From: Larimichthys crocea
Lineage: Eukaryota; Chordata; Actinopteri; Sciaenidae
Assembly (NCBI RefSeq): GCF_000972845.2
Contig: NC_040022.1
Location: 3,292,047-3,356,046, forward strand
Reading direction: 5' to 3'
DNA length: 64,000 nt
Positions 38,301-49,572 of the stretch are shown in pieces (position 1 is the stretch's first letter; each line of letters begins with the position of its first letter). The notes beneath the pieces were generated by a model. The model worked only from the letters and a program-made list of their open reading frames with translations. It did not search any database and was not told the DNA's origin. Both the position numbers and the translations under genes were made by a program.

Positions 38301-39501
38301 ATCTGCTCTTTCATGGACATTTCTCTGATGTCATGAAATGAGAATGTATCCTGATGAACAACTTTGGTCAAAGTACCCATGAAACAGAAAGCAGAGAGCT
38401 GTTGGCTTCCTTATATTCACGTTCCCTGTAGCCAACAGTGAGTGTGCATTGCGTTAGTGTGAGCTAATTATGCTCTAATGTGTTGACATGTTGGCCAGAA
38501 CAACTTTAGAAGACTGTATAATGTTCTGCCCAAAGTGGCCAACAATAAATGAATAAATAAATATTAATGCCGTGCTGACAAGATACCTCAAAAAGTCGAA
38601 CTGAAGGACTCTTGTTAGCCTTGTCAAAGTCGAAGTGAAACCAGCTGAGGCTTTAAACTACCTGAAGCTGCAGCCTGTAGAACAAAGTTTGGTCAAATTT
38701 GATAAGAAGTGTCCTAAAATTCACTTGTATACACAAGGTTGACAAGAAGTTACTTACAAATCATAAACCTATAGAAGAAAGTCATGAAGTCATGCGAGTA
38801 TGGCAGCTGTTGGAATGAAGGACCTGTAGTAGCGCTCCTGCTTACATAGTGGGAGTAGCAGTAGCAGCCTCACAGTCTTGTCAGCTGTTGTTTTTAACAG
38901 TCGTTTGGCTTCTTGAATCTTTTCTAGGTTTACTTACGGCCATGCTGGGACCGTCCACCGTGGCATAGTCTACATCTCGGGCGGTCACGACTATCAGATC
39001 GGTCCGTATCGCCGGGAAGTCCTGAGTTACGATCCTTCACGGGACAGCGATGTGTGGGTAGAATGCCAGCCCATGTCTCTGGCCCGGGGCTGGCACTGCA
39101 TGGCCTCCCTCAATCACCTCATCTACGCCATCGGGGGCAGCGATGACCACGAAGACACCACGGAGCGCTTCGACATCCTGCAGGTGGAGTCCTACGACCC
39201 GCACACTGGCCAGTGGACGCGGGTGGCGCCACTGCTGCTGCCCAACAGCGAGGCGGGGCTTGCCGTTTGGGCAGGGAGGATCTATGTGCTGGGGGGCTAC
39301 AGCTGGGAGAATATGGTGTTCTCCAGAGCCACTCAGGTGTTCAACCCAGACAAGGGCTCATGGTCCAGAGGGCCAGACCTGCCGAAACGCATTGCGGGGG
39401 CATCGGCTTGTGTGTGTACTGTGAAGTCAACTCCATCATCACCCTCGTCTGAGAGGAAGAAGATGGGACAAGGGGAGAAAGGAATATCACATCCTACGTA
39501 A
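35314..39501 (+). CDS. klhl36: Kelch-like protein 36, complete
   Basis: Eight coding exons: 35314-35373, 36073-36267, 36673-36795, 36907-37128, 37244-37549, 37791-38018, 38122-38279, 38928-39501 (TAA). They give 1866 nt, 621 aa (human KLHL36: 616). The start, [20 protein letters not shown], matches the human N-terminus in pattern. A BTB domain follows (about 40-145, [20 protein letters not shown]), then BACK (about 150-255, [20 protein letters not shown]), then kelch repeats (about 305-600) with repeated GG..Y/W signatures such as [11 protein letters not shown] and [12 protein letters not shown]. The C-terminus is basic and Ser-rich. KLHL proteins dimerise by BTB and bring substrates to CUL3 ubiquitin ligase. 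The substrate of KLHL36 is not evident here. All coding junctions are GT-AG and in frame. Confidence 0.97.
38300..38927. other. klhl36 last intron with dispersed repeat
   Basis: The part at 38370-38460 (CATGAAACAGAAAGCAGAG... and TAGCCAACAGTGAGTGTGCA) is shared with 14500-14620, so it is a dispersed repeat. No exon seen in the rest. Confidence 0.55.
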
Positions 39502-40675
39502 CAACAAGCGATGAAGGATTTTCTGTTTGACCAGAACTACCAACATAGACCGAGTTGACGCAAAGAATCATTTTCTCGGGAGCCCAGAAGGACTGCAGCG
39601 TCACACCGATCGTGTTAAACACTGCATCAACCAGCGCTTGTTGACAAAAACTACATCATAAGATGGACCGCATTCACAGTTTGATTCATTTTTGTGTTCT
39701 TGGTACAGTAGAAACAAAAATGTGCCACAAAAGGAGGATTAACAAAGTGTAAACCTGCAAAACGAGTGTCTACACCTGCACACAGGAAACTGGTACACCC
39801 ACAAATGTATCAGTGGATTTGTTTGTACAGTTCTGATTGTTTGGAGCTGTTAAAAAAGAATGGACAAATCTTTTATTTAGAAATCTAAAACAAGGCTGTT
39901 AACAGTGGACCAACAAATATCTTTGTATTTATTTTTAAATATTATTTATTATTTCCTTTCCTGTTATGATATCAGAGCCACAGATTGAGATGTTTCAAAT
40001 GCCACGGGTCCTCGCAGTTACGTAGTTGACCACTAAACTACACCCCTGAACAATGATTGGCCAATCATAGCTTAATAGTAAACGTGACCTGGCGCCAACT
40101 TGCTCTATGGTGTTAATACAAGAACAAGGATTTATTTGGTTTATCTGGTGAAGATGCTGGCTTTGTCTGTAGCTTACTGAGTGAATTTCAACTGGTAAAT
40201 CTCCCACTCTTATAATAAACGGCTTGTATGCTATGTGATCATCAGTTGTAGAAGTTTGACCAGTGCAAAAAACACACATTTGTCCTGCAAGAACTGTAGT
40301 TGAATCACATGCCGTGAAAGTTAGCCATCCAGAAATGTCCCCATAAAACACAACATCTGAAACCGTAAAGTTTGTAAATCACCTTGGTAGTGTGGTTGAA
40401 CCCGGTCCAGTCTGGCTGCTGAGCCCGGTTCTGTTGCTTGTTGTTCAGTTAGCAGCAGTTAATTAGAGGTTAACTACTTCAGCAAATGGGTTAGGCCCCC
40501 TGAGTGCAACTTTTTATGGTTTATCAGGAAATGACAAACACTAGAATACTGAAAACATGACTTTGTGTCAGTGTTGGTCAAGATACTGGAGGACAGATGT
40601 GACAAAGATATGACAACATATTCAGAGTGTGTGTAATGCAAGTGTAATGTGCTCAGTATTGGATAACACAATAAA
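39502..40675 (+). other. klhl36 3' UTR (inferred)
   Basis: AT-rich, non-coding. AATAAA occurs at 40214-40219 and 40670-40675. Either could end the klhl36 transcript. Confidence 0.45.
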
Positions 40676-40767
40676 ATGTCTCATTCATCATTCAATCATT
40701 TGTTGGACTGTCTTAGTATTAATTTGTGAAATAGAAAAACAATCTGGTGTTCGAACACAAACAGTAT

Positions 40768-40773
40768 TTTATT
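40768..40773 (-). promoter_or_regulatory. Candidate polyadenylation signal of the aldo-keto reductase gene
   Basis: TTTATT on the plus strand is AATAAA on the gene strand, about 220 bp beyond the stop codon. Confidence 0.45.
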
Positions 40774-40994
40774 GGAAACAGGTAAAAGTTTTCAGCACAC
40801 GGAACATTGAAAAAGCTTATCAGTGTCACAATATTGGTTTGTCACGTTAATTTCATTCATACTGAATCTTCATAGTCTTCATATGTTTGTCTTCACATTA
40901 TTTGGTAAACTGATGAATTACAATGTGATGCTGTAGGTAGAGAGTAAACATGTAACTGGTTGTTTGCCGTCTTCTCTCTGCTCTCCTGGCAGCT

Positions 40995-43900
40995 TCATAC
41001 AAACGGATAGTACGGATGAGACTTGATTCTGGCAGAGAAAACAGAAAACAATCATGAAATTAGTTCCACCTTGCAAACAACTTGCTACAACGACTGTTTG
41101 TTGACTTACTCGTCAAGCGTGCAGGCCTTCCACCCTCGGTCCAGTCCTCTCAGTGCTCTCATGTCTTCTTCAGTCAGACTGAAGTCAAAGATCTGCACAG
41201 AACACCAGCATTGAAACAAACTGAAAAAAATGTAGTCCTAGAAGTCCTTATTAATATTTATATACACTGCTGTGCCATAACATTCAGACCACTGACAGGT
41301 GAGGTGAATAAAACAGATTAACTCGTTATTGTGTCTCCTGTCAGGCAAAGTGAACATTTTGTCCTCAAAAATGGACTGGAAGCAGAAAAATGGACATTGT
41401 GGATTTGAGAGACAAGATGATCTGATAGAAAGCTGTCAGTCCATCACAGTTTGTAGCTGCAGACCAGCAGTCAGAGTGTCCATGCTGACCCCTGTCCACT
41501 GCAGAAAGACCCAATATGAGCATCAGAACTGGACCAAAGGTGGCCCGGTCTGATGGATCAGACATGTACACATGGCATCAGGATGCATTATGGGAAGAAA
41601 GCAAGCTGGCAGAGGCAGTGTGATGCTTTCGTTGATGTTCTGCCATTCATGTGAATGTTACCACTAACCTAAGCATTGGTACAACTCATGTCCACCCTTT
41701 GATGAAACGGTACTCCCTGATGGCAGTCACCTCTTTCAGCAGGATGATGGACCCGGCCACAAAGCTCACATGGTTCAGGAATGTTTTGAGGAACACAGTG
41801 ACCAGTTCAAGGTGTTGACTCGGCCTCCAAATTCCCCAGATCTTAATCCAATCAAACATCTGTGGGATGTGCTGCACAAACAATTCCAATCCATGAATGT
41901 CCCAACTTGCAGCTTCCAGGACTTTAAGGATCTGCTGCTAACGTCTTGGTGCCAGATACCACAGCACACCTTCAAAGGTCTAGAGGAGTCCATTGAGACA
42001 ACACTACCCTGCTGAAATTAGCGCACCACACCAGGAAGCACACTGGTATCTGAGTGGAGACACAGTTTACGAGACAGAAGTCGAGTGAGGAGACGGTTTA
42101 CCTTTGTGTTTTCAAGGATGTGATGAGGCTTGTCACTCTTAGGGATGACTACAATACCCTGCTGCACATGGTACCTGAGCAGTACCTGGAAGAACATCAC
42201 TGTTAGTAACAAGAAGTACACACACATACTCATTTACAGCACTCACACTAACCTGTGCAGGGCTGTGTCTGTGCTTCTTGGCTATATCTGCTACAACCGG
42301 ATCCTCCAGGAGCTTGCATGGATCAGTGTCTCCTTTGAACCTAAGACAGGTAAGATAAAAATCAAGCGCTCAATTTTTAATTCAGTACACAGTACTCTAT
42401 ATTTCGCTCATCCCACTTCATCAAAGAACCTGTTTGTGGATCACATCAGGCTAACGAAGAGAATGAAACCCAAAGCATAACAATGAGGCTTGGGTTTGTG
42501 AGATCCACTGACCCCTAACCCCTAACCTTGCAAAGTCAGACTTCCTGAGTTAGATCTTCCACAGGACCCACGGTCCAACCCTAAGTCCAACAGTCCAGTG
42601 AATCTGTAGTCTGTAAACTTTTCCATGGACGTCAATATTTGATCCACAATAAAGAGCAGAATGTGGTCTGCGACAGACCAGATAAGACTGGTTTTTAGTG
42701 ATGTCTTACATCTCCGGTGGTCTCGCAGGTGAGCCAAACGGGCTGTAGGCAGTCAGGACGATGTTCTTGGATTTACAGTACTCTATCATGTCTGTTTGCA
42801 CCAGGTAGGGATGTAGCTCCACCTATGAACAATAATGGTAGTTAATCAGGACAACCCAGCTGAGGAGTTTCTTCTGTTTATAACTGTAACGTAACTAAAT
42901 GTGCCGTACCTGATTGACAGCAGGAGGAACCCTGCACAGAGCAAGGAGTCTCTCCAGTTGCAGGATATTGAAGTTGGACACGCCGATGCTCTTCACCTTC
43001 CCTGAGGCTTGCAGGGCTTCCATCCCCTCCAAACACAACAACAGGTGGAAGAAATTTGTTTTAATTGACACTAGAAAATGTTGATTTAGTTTTTGAAATG
43101 GATATTAAGCAGCACTGAACAGACAGCACATGTTCTTACCCTCCAAACGTCGATATAGTCTATGTCAGAGGTCTGGATCTTTCCATCCTTCTTAGGAAAA
43201 AGCTCATCACCCATTTTCTATGAAGAAATGTAAAGTAAAAAAAAAAGAAACGAGCCAGAAATTACATTTAATTGATCTTACACCCAAATTTTAATATAAC
43301 CTTTGTATAACACTACCAGTCTTTTAGCACCTTCTAGCTCATTGTTTTGGTTCTCTGGTCTGCACACAAACTCCCGATACAAACAAGTTTTTGATACTAT
43401 TTTATATATTCAAGGAGCTAAAGTAGCTAACTGCTAAATAACTGCTGCTAGGTTAATCTGCTGGGAGCCAAACTGGGCAAGAACACAAGGCTGCTGTGTT
43501 CACTGTTAGACTGGATACTGCTGGTTCAGAGGTTCAGAGACGCTGATGCTGACTCATCGTGCTAGCTGCAGTGCATAGCAGGATGCTGTAAATGGCAATC
43601 AATATCTATAAGTCACTTCCTATTTGTTTTTCCAGGAAACGTGTGGAAATCAGGAAGTAGACAGACTCTGCTTCCTGTTTCATGGTGATTTTAAGATATT
43701 TTTCTATATATTTGTATAGAAAGTACGTTATATATGTTGGGTGGATAGAAATAAAACTCCAGTAGGATGACTATGTGGCTCTTTGTCAGCAATTGCTGGC
43801 TCCTATGTTAGCCTAGCCATAGCAATGTGAGGTGCCATTGGAGCGACTCTGCCCCCTGATGGTCAAAGAATCATGTAATACAGCTTTAAAACACTTATTA

Positions 43901-45667
43901 TTACGTCAGTCACGACCTCTGGGATCAAGGCTGGATATGGACTATATAACTATTTTGGATGTTATGCTCAACCTTGAGGCCAACAGGGAAATGCACGAGG
44001 TAAAGATCCAGGTAGTCCAGCTGGAGATCTCTCAGGGATTTATTCAGGCACACGGGGATGTCCTCTGGGGCATGATGGGTACACCACAGCTATTTAAAAA
44101 AGGATAGAACAGGAAGGAAGAATAAAATATTATAAATTATATATAATACAGAATATATATATATTTGTAACCAGTGCAATTAACTGAATGTCACGTATAT
44201 GACAAGGTTTTTATACCTTACTGACAATGAACATGTCCTCGCGCCGGATGATGCCCTGCTGCATCTTGGCGCGCAGAGCTTTACCGATATCGGCCTCATT
44301 GCTGTAGCTGTAGGCGGTGTCAATGTGGCGGTAGCCAGCTGCGATGGCGGCCTCTACCGCACCCTGGATCGAGGAGCGGGGAAGATGGCTGGACTGCAAC
44401 GAGCACAACATTTTTTAAATTTAACTCTCTTTATCTCTTTGCATGTGCTTGATGAAAAAACTGAGACTCACATTAAGTATCTGTTTCAGAAACAAGTTGT
44501 GTTTCTCTTTCAATCTTTTTTTCTGCAACATTTTTAGCTGTATTGGACGATGGGGGATCTTTTGGACATGCGTGCCTCTGCTCAGGCATTGCGTGATTGA
44601 CAGCTGGTTTAGCAACCTGCAGGTGCACCCACTGGTATATTTTCATATAGAAGGTGATTCTCGGGTTGCTTCCATCGTTTCTCTGTTCTTTTATTTCTCT
44701 TGAGTGTGATGGACAAGACTCTTTTACATGTTGTCTCTTACTGAACTTGGGAAGACAGTGTTTGGATCCTCTGCACCCTCAGACTGTTTTACAGAATGTT
44801 GAATTCATGACTTGTACTGCACTTTAGATAAATATATAAAGAGTACATCACGAATGGATGGATGAGTCCAAGGTACAACTGAACAAACCAAAGCACAAAA
44901 CTAACCAAATGTGACATAAAACTCAACAGTTAATCACATTAAGTATAAAATAATAGCATAGGAACGGCATTCATATCATCCAGAGACACAAACACTCCAA
45001 CACACCAATCAGAGAAGGTGTGCACAGTAGGTCTTTGTCTGTTTTTGGTGAAGAATCTTTGAATCTACGGCCTTATCAGCTAGTCCAGTAATAGATTATA
45101 GAAGTAGTCTGAGGGCCACAGTCGAGGTTTTCTTATCTCATTTCTTAAATCCATACACAGGAAGTTACATGCTGGAAGTTGCTGGAAGTTGCTGCAGTCT
45201 TGTCCCAGTGAAGTTGTGTCAGGTGAACCATAGGAGAGTCTCTGTGAAGTCACATTTTGGTTTGTAGGGAATAAACAAATAAGCTACAAGCTGATTTCTG
45301 AACTTTGGAACGAGCAAAGGTCTTCATGCTAAGCCAAGCTAATTGACTCACTAACTAACATAGTTAATATAGAAATAAGAGAGTGGGGTCAATCTCCTCA
45401 TCTAACTTTCAGCAAGACGCAAAATAACCTATAAACCCAAAGTGTTAAACCATTTTTGCATGATAGAAATAATAAATGTATTTTAAAAGCTTTTTTCTGC
45501 AAAAGTATGCATGGAAACAAACTGAGGACGTCTTTAAAGTTCAAAAACGCAGATATATGAATGAGTGTTGAGGCTACCTTCCAAGTTCCCAGACCCAAAA
45601 CTGGCATTCGTGAACCATCATTCAGCTCTATGGTCCTGGCCACCTGTGGCTCCTCCGTTGGGTCCAT
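40995..45667 (-). CDS. Aldo-keto reductase, AKR1 type, complete
   Basis: Ten exons in transcript order: 45667-45578, 44393-44217, 44089-43973, 43217-43140, 43026-42910, 42822-42710, 42340-42253, 42185-42102, 41192-41110, 41028-40995 (TGA). They total 981 nt, 326 aa, and the splice pattern resembles AKR1 genes. The NADPH-dependent oxidoreductase (beta/alpha)8 fold is indicated by GLGTW near the start, [10 protein letters not shown] with catalytic Asp55 and Tyr60, FIVSK with Lys89, LYLVHFP with His122, [15 protein letters not shown], and the cofactor motif VVIPKS. The tetrad is intact, so activity is expected. It reduces aldehydes or ketones, but the substrate cannot be read from the sequence. 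Relation to AKR1A, AKR1B, AKR1D or AKR1E is unresolved. The acceptor of exon 5 (TTTGGAG) is weak in its pyrimidine tract but keeps frame. Confidence 0.92.
41262..42020 (+). mobile_element. Tc1-like transposon, internally deleted
   Basis: Begins with TIR-type sequence (GCCATAACATTCAGACCACT) and ends with the transposase C-terminal part in one frame (41770-42015): [10 protein letters not shown] (second catalytic Asp region) and [17 protein letters not shown] (third acidic region). Most of the N-terminal half is missing. It lies antisense in an intron of the aldo-keto reductase gene. Confidence 0.88.
43480..43700 (-). repeat. Dispersed repeat containing a single copy of the 14.7-kb minisatellite unit
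   Basis: GCTGTGTTCACTGTTAGACT and CTGGTTCAGAGGTTC at about 43491-43535 are the inverted complement of the 47-bp unit at 14640-15060. The following sequence (...GCTTCCTGTTTCATGG) is also repetitive. It lies in an intron of the aldo-keto reductase gene. Confidence 0.7.
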
Positions 45668-46160
45668 TTAACAAATGAACTGCGGCAGAATAAACAAAAT
45701 GAGAAGCACTGTCAGCTTTCCTCTTCCTCTTTTTCACCTCGAAACTTCCTCTGCTGAGTCAACGTCCTTTTTTCTTTGCTGACTTCTCTTTCTCGTTTGT
45801 GTTCCTTACCTTTCCTCTCCTTCCCCTCTCACTGTTTTCTTTCTCTTTCCTCTGCCTGCCTCACCCCCGTAGTTAATTATTGGACAAACACGCCAAGTAC
45901 TTCACCAGCATGAAGTACTTTGTGTATACACAGTAAGCAAGTGAGGAGGCGCGTGTTGCAAAGGTCACTCTTCTCATAGGGGTAAGAGTGCACACATGAA
46001 CACACACTAAGGCAGGGTCACATTGAAATATGCTGCAATGTTTCCAGTTGAACGTTAGATGGCGATGTTGTATCACTGTACTGAGCAATTTCATTCAGCA
46101 GAAAGTAACTCCAGAGCTCATAGTACCTTATTACCAGTTCGAACACTGTACTCTCAGCAT
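45668..46160. other. Upstream flank of the aldo-keto reductase gene
   Basis: Contains a pyrimidine-rich tract (45720-45860 on the plus strand). On the gene strand TTCTGCCGCAG just before the ATG could be an acceptor, so a non-coding upstream exon is possible. No promoter element was assigned. Confidence 0.35.
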
Positions 46161-46690
46161 GCAGGGTTCCTCATGGTTCCTGTGGTTCCTGTGGTTTGTT
46201 GTGATTCCTCATGGTTCCTGTGGTTCCTGTGGTTTGTTGTGGTTCTTGATGATTCCTTGTGGTTCCTTTGGTTTGTTGTGGTTCCTGATGATTCCTCATG
46301 GTTCCTGTGGTTCCTGTGGTTTGTTGTGGTTCCTGATGATTCCTCATGGTTCCTGTGGTTTCTGGGGTTCGTTGTGGTTCCTGGTGATTCCTCATGGTTC
46401 CTGTGGTTCCTGTGGTTTGTTGTGGTTCCTGATGATTCCTCGTGGTTCCTTTGGTTTGTTGTGGTTCCTGATGATTCCTCGTGGTTCCTGTGGTTTGTTG
46501 TGGTTCCTGATGATTCCTCGTGGTTCCTTTGGTTCATTGTGGTTCCTGATGATTCCTCATGGTTCCTTTGGTTCATTGTGGTTCCTGATGATTCCTCATG
46601 GTTCCTTTGGTTCGTTGTGGTTCCTTTGGTTTGTTGTGGTTCCTGATGATTCTTTGTGGTTCCTCGTGGTCCCTCGTGGTTCCTTTAGTC
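46160..46690. repeat. Minisatellite, GGTTCC-based, 39-bp higher-order unit
   Basis: Built of GGTTCCTGATGATTCCTC, RTGGTTCCTTTGGTT and TGTTGT blocks repeated about thirteen times over 530 bp. Long ORFs cross it on both strands as a result of its 3-divisible unit. Confidence 0.95.
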
Positions 46691-46799
46691 TCCAAAAGTA
46701 GACTTGGAGTCAGAGCTTTCAGCTATCAAGCTCCTCTCCTGTAGAACCAGCTCACAGTTCTGATTCTGGAGGCAGACCTCCTCTGTACATTAAAGAGTT

Positions 46800-47170
46800 C
46801 CTCTTTGATAGATCTTATAGTTTGAGCTGCTCAGGTGAGTCCTGAACCATCCCTGAGTGATGCTGCTATAGGCCTATAGACGGCTGGGGAACTTCCTATG
46901 ATGCACTGAGCTCTTTTCTCCATCTGTACACATTTATTACTATTAGTCACATTTCTGTTTTACTTTAAGTTGTAGTTGTAGCTGCTGTGCATCTTTGTCT
47001 CTCTAAATTCTAATCTCAGCTGATGTCCGTCCACTATTGTCCGGGTTCTGCTCGATGTTTCTGTCTCTTAAAGGAAGTTTTTCTTGCTCATGGTGGAACT
47101 GTTGGTCTGTAAATAACATTTTAAGAGTCTCTGAAAAAACATCTTGTTTTGTCTGATGAGGGTCGACATT
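46800..47170. mobile_element. Decayed non-LTR element 3' region (probable Rex/L2-like)
   Basis: TGATGCTGCTATAGGCCTAT, CTATGATGCACTGAGCTC and TTAAAGGAAGTTTTTCTTGC are familiar from dispersed teleost LINE/SINE tails. Assigned from memory without a search. Confidence 0.45.
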
Positions 47171-47477
47171 TCACTGTATCTGAAGGTCCATGAAGGGAGT
47201 TGTGCATTAGTACTGAGATTATTTTCATATTAGTTTCAGAAGTAAATTAAAAATGTGTACTCTCAAACTTTGATGCTTTTATTTTGAAGAAAAAAAATAC
47301 TATAGTAGTTTGCCTTAAAGGGCTCAAAATCATCGTGTGTCATTTGGTTTGTGGTAACATTATTATTGAAAATATGTTTGAGTATACAGACAAATTATGA
47401 ACTGAAGTTTTCATTACATTTTTGTTTAAACGCTTAAAGAGAGATCTGTGTATACAAAATAAACCTCATACAGTTAC

Positions 47478-47520
<43 letters not shown>
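47478..47520. repeat. (GAAA)n microsatellite
   Basis: Pure tetranucleotide run. Confidence 0.95.
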
Positions 47521-48680
47521 AGAGAATCTGTCTAAAATAAATGTGTTTTGTACCAAATGAACAAACACCTGAAGGGAAACACCGACCTCATGGTGGCACT
47601 ACAGGGAAAGTCAAACGTCAAAAAGATGCTGCCAGATGGAAAAAAACATTTTATCCTCCTGAGAAGTTTCATGCATTTATGGATGAGCTTCAAGTCAATG
47701 AGCTTTACAGTCAACAGACTCCAATGACAGTATCCATATATGCACTCTTATATATTTATATAGAGAGTGTGACGCTTTTGGCAAAATAACGAGATAGATC
47801 GTGCTAACATCTATATAAACAGAAAACTATATAAAAAGTAGAAAGTAAATGTAGAAATGAAATTATAGAATAAAACTACAAACAGGGATAAAGGACTCTG
47901 TACATATCACCTCATGTTCTGACTGTAGACAGATGAATGAAAGTCACAGCATGTAATGACAGGAAGTCTGTTAATCACTAATGTGTCATTATAATATTAT
48001 AAATATATTTAATACAGTGACTCAGAGAAAAGCAGCCCAGGCCTGTCACTGCACACTCATCCACACGGGGGCAGTCACGCCCAGCGAGTTACCCACGTCT
48101 ACTGATGGAGACTCATATACTTCACTTCTGATCATTCTTACTCTTTAATGTTAAAGTTGTTTTCCTCTTTATGCAGATACAGAAGACATGTATGGGGAGA
48201 TGCAACACTTCTTTCTTCAACCTTTTATTCAGAATCACCGGAACGTAAAGATTTCTGACTGTGATCATCACAAACATAATGTCAGTACAGAATGTTGCTG
48301 TATAACCAAACTTTTAGGTTTTGATACAGTCGATATTTAATGGTGCATTTAGAGACGAGGCCTCACCAGTCCAGATTAAAGACAGAGTGTACATATAGAC
48401 TGCATGTTAAAGTGTCTCCACACAGAAAGTGAAAGGACAGTGCTGGAGGACACACTCATTACTGACGGTTCAACAGACGCTCTGATCTTCCCAAAGACAC
48501 AAAGTAGAGTCACACAGGGTTGAAGGCCAGCGCCTCCTGCTGTGAGTTTTTAAGAGGAGGAAGAAAAATGTGGCATTAAAAGTCTTGAATTGTCTCACAG
48601 CCTTCAGGACGAGTCCAGAGGAAGTGATGTCACTTCATGAAGTCTTCTCTGACTTGGTTACAGAGCGTTATGATCACCTG
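47521..48680. other. Intergenic interval
   Basis: AT-rich, no recognised gene or clear element. Confidence 0.5.
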
Positions 48681-48684
48681 CCGA

Positions 48685-49360
48685 ATATTGTGTAGGTCGC
48701 CCTAACCCGTCGAGGCCTGGACTCCTCTAGACCTCTGAAGGTGTGCTGTGGATCCTTGAAGTCCTGGAGGTTGTGAGGTGGGACCTTTATGGATCGGACT
48801 TGTTTGTGCAGCACATCCCACAGATGCTCCATTGGATTAAGATCTGGGGAATTTGGAGGCCGAGTCAAAACCTTGAACTGGTCGCTGTGTTCCTCAAACA
48901 TTCCTGAACCATGTGAGCTTTGTGGCCGGGTCCATCATCCTGCTGAAAGAGGCGTCAGCCATCAGGGAGTACCGTTTCATCAAAGGGTGGACATGAGTTG
49001 TACCAATGCTTAGGTTGGTGGTAACATTCACATGAATGGCAGAACATCAACGTTTCCCAGCAGAGCATCATCCAAAGCTTGCCTTCTTCCCATAATGCAT
49101 CCTGATCCATCAGACCAGTCCACCTTCTTCTTCTTCCATCGCTCTGTGGTCCAGTTCTGGTGCTCACATTGGACAGGGGTCAGCATGGACTCTGACTGCT
49201 GGTCTGCAGCTACAAACTGTTCATCAATGACCCTCTTGCCTTCTTTGGACCACTGCAGACGGGCACACCCCCATAGGGCTGCAGTTCTGGAGATGTTCTG
49301 GCCCAGTTTGGTCTCTGAAATCCTGACACTTGCCATCAACTTTAAGGACAAAATGTTTAA
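48685..49360 (-). mobile_element. Tc1-like transposon fragment, antisense
   Basis: The minus strand encodes [17 protein letters not shown] and [15 protein letters not shown] near 48.85 kb, and further upstream parts of the transposase (WCEHQNW-like and SWSDGSG-like blocks) with frameshifts. It is the same family as 41262-42020 in opposite orientation. Terminal repeats were not found intact. Confidence 0.85.
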
Positions 49361-49490
49361 GGACAGTGAGTCTGAGTGACTGTCAGCGGCTCAGAGCCTC
49401 GAACATCAGAATCTGATGATCATCTCTCGTTGTGGAGAGGTTGTGGGTTTGCAGGGTGGGGTGGTTTTGGGGTGGGTCTGTGATGTAACA

Positions 49491-49514
49491 GGGAGGTGGG
49501 GGTGGGGGTGGGGG
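49491..49514 (+). promoter_or_regulatory. G-quadruplex-type tract before necab2
   Basis: Four or more G runs (GGGAGG-T-GGGGG-T-GGGGG-T-GGGG) on the coding strand, about 50 bp upstream of the necab2 start, within the promoter or 5' UTR. Formation is inferred from pattern. Confidence 0.6.
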
Positions 49515-49542
49515 CTGCTCTCTCTCCCCCATAGAGCGCAGC

Positions 49543-49572
49543 ATGAGCGCTCCGCGGCAAAAGGATGTGTGA
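49543..49572 (+). CDS. Short upstream ORF overlapping the necab2 start codon
   Basis: ATG at 49543 opens a ten-codon frame (MSAPRQKDV, stop TGA) whose end overlaps the necab2 ATG at 49565 in a different frame. Context before the ATG is GCGCAGC-ATG-A. It matters for deciding the necab2 start: this upstream ATG cannot be it. Confidence 0.5.
   Translation: MSAPRQKDV

Noticed and set aside
46030..46701. ORFs of 140-223 codons on both strands
   Set aside because: They arise from the GGTTCC minisatellite, whose unit length is divisible by three.
49543..49572. ATG at 49543 as the necab2 start
   Set aside because: It hits a TGA after nine codons. The ATG at 49565 gives the NECAB2-like N-terminus.
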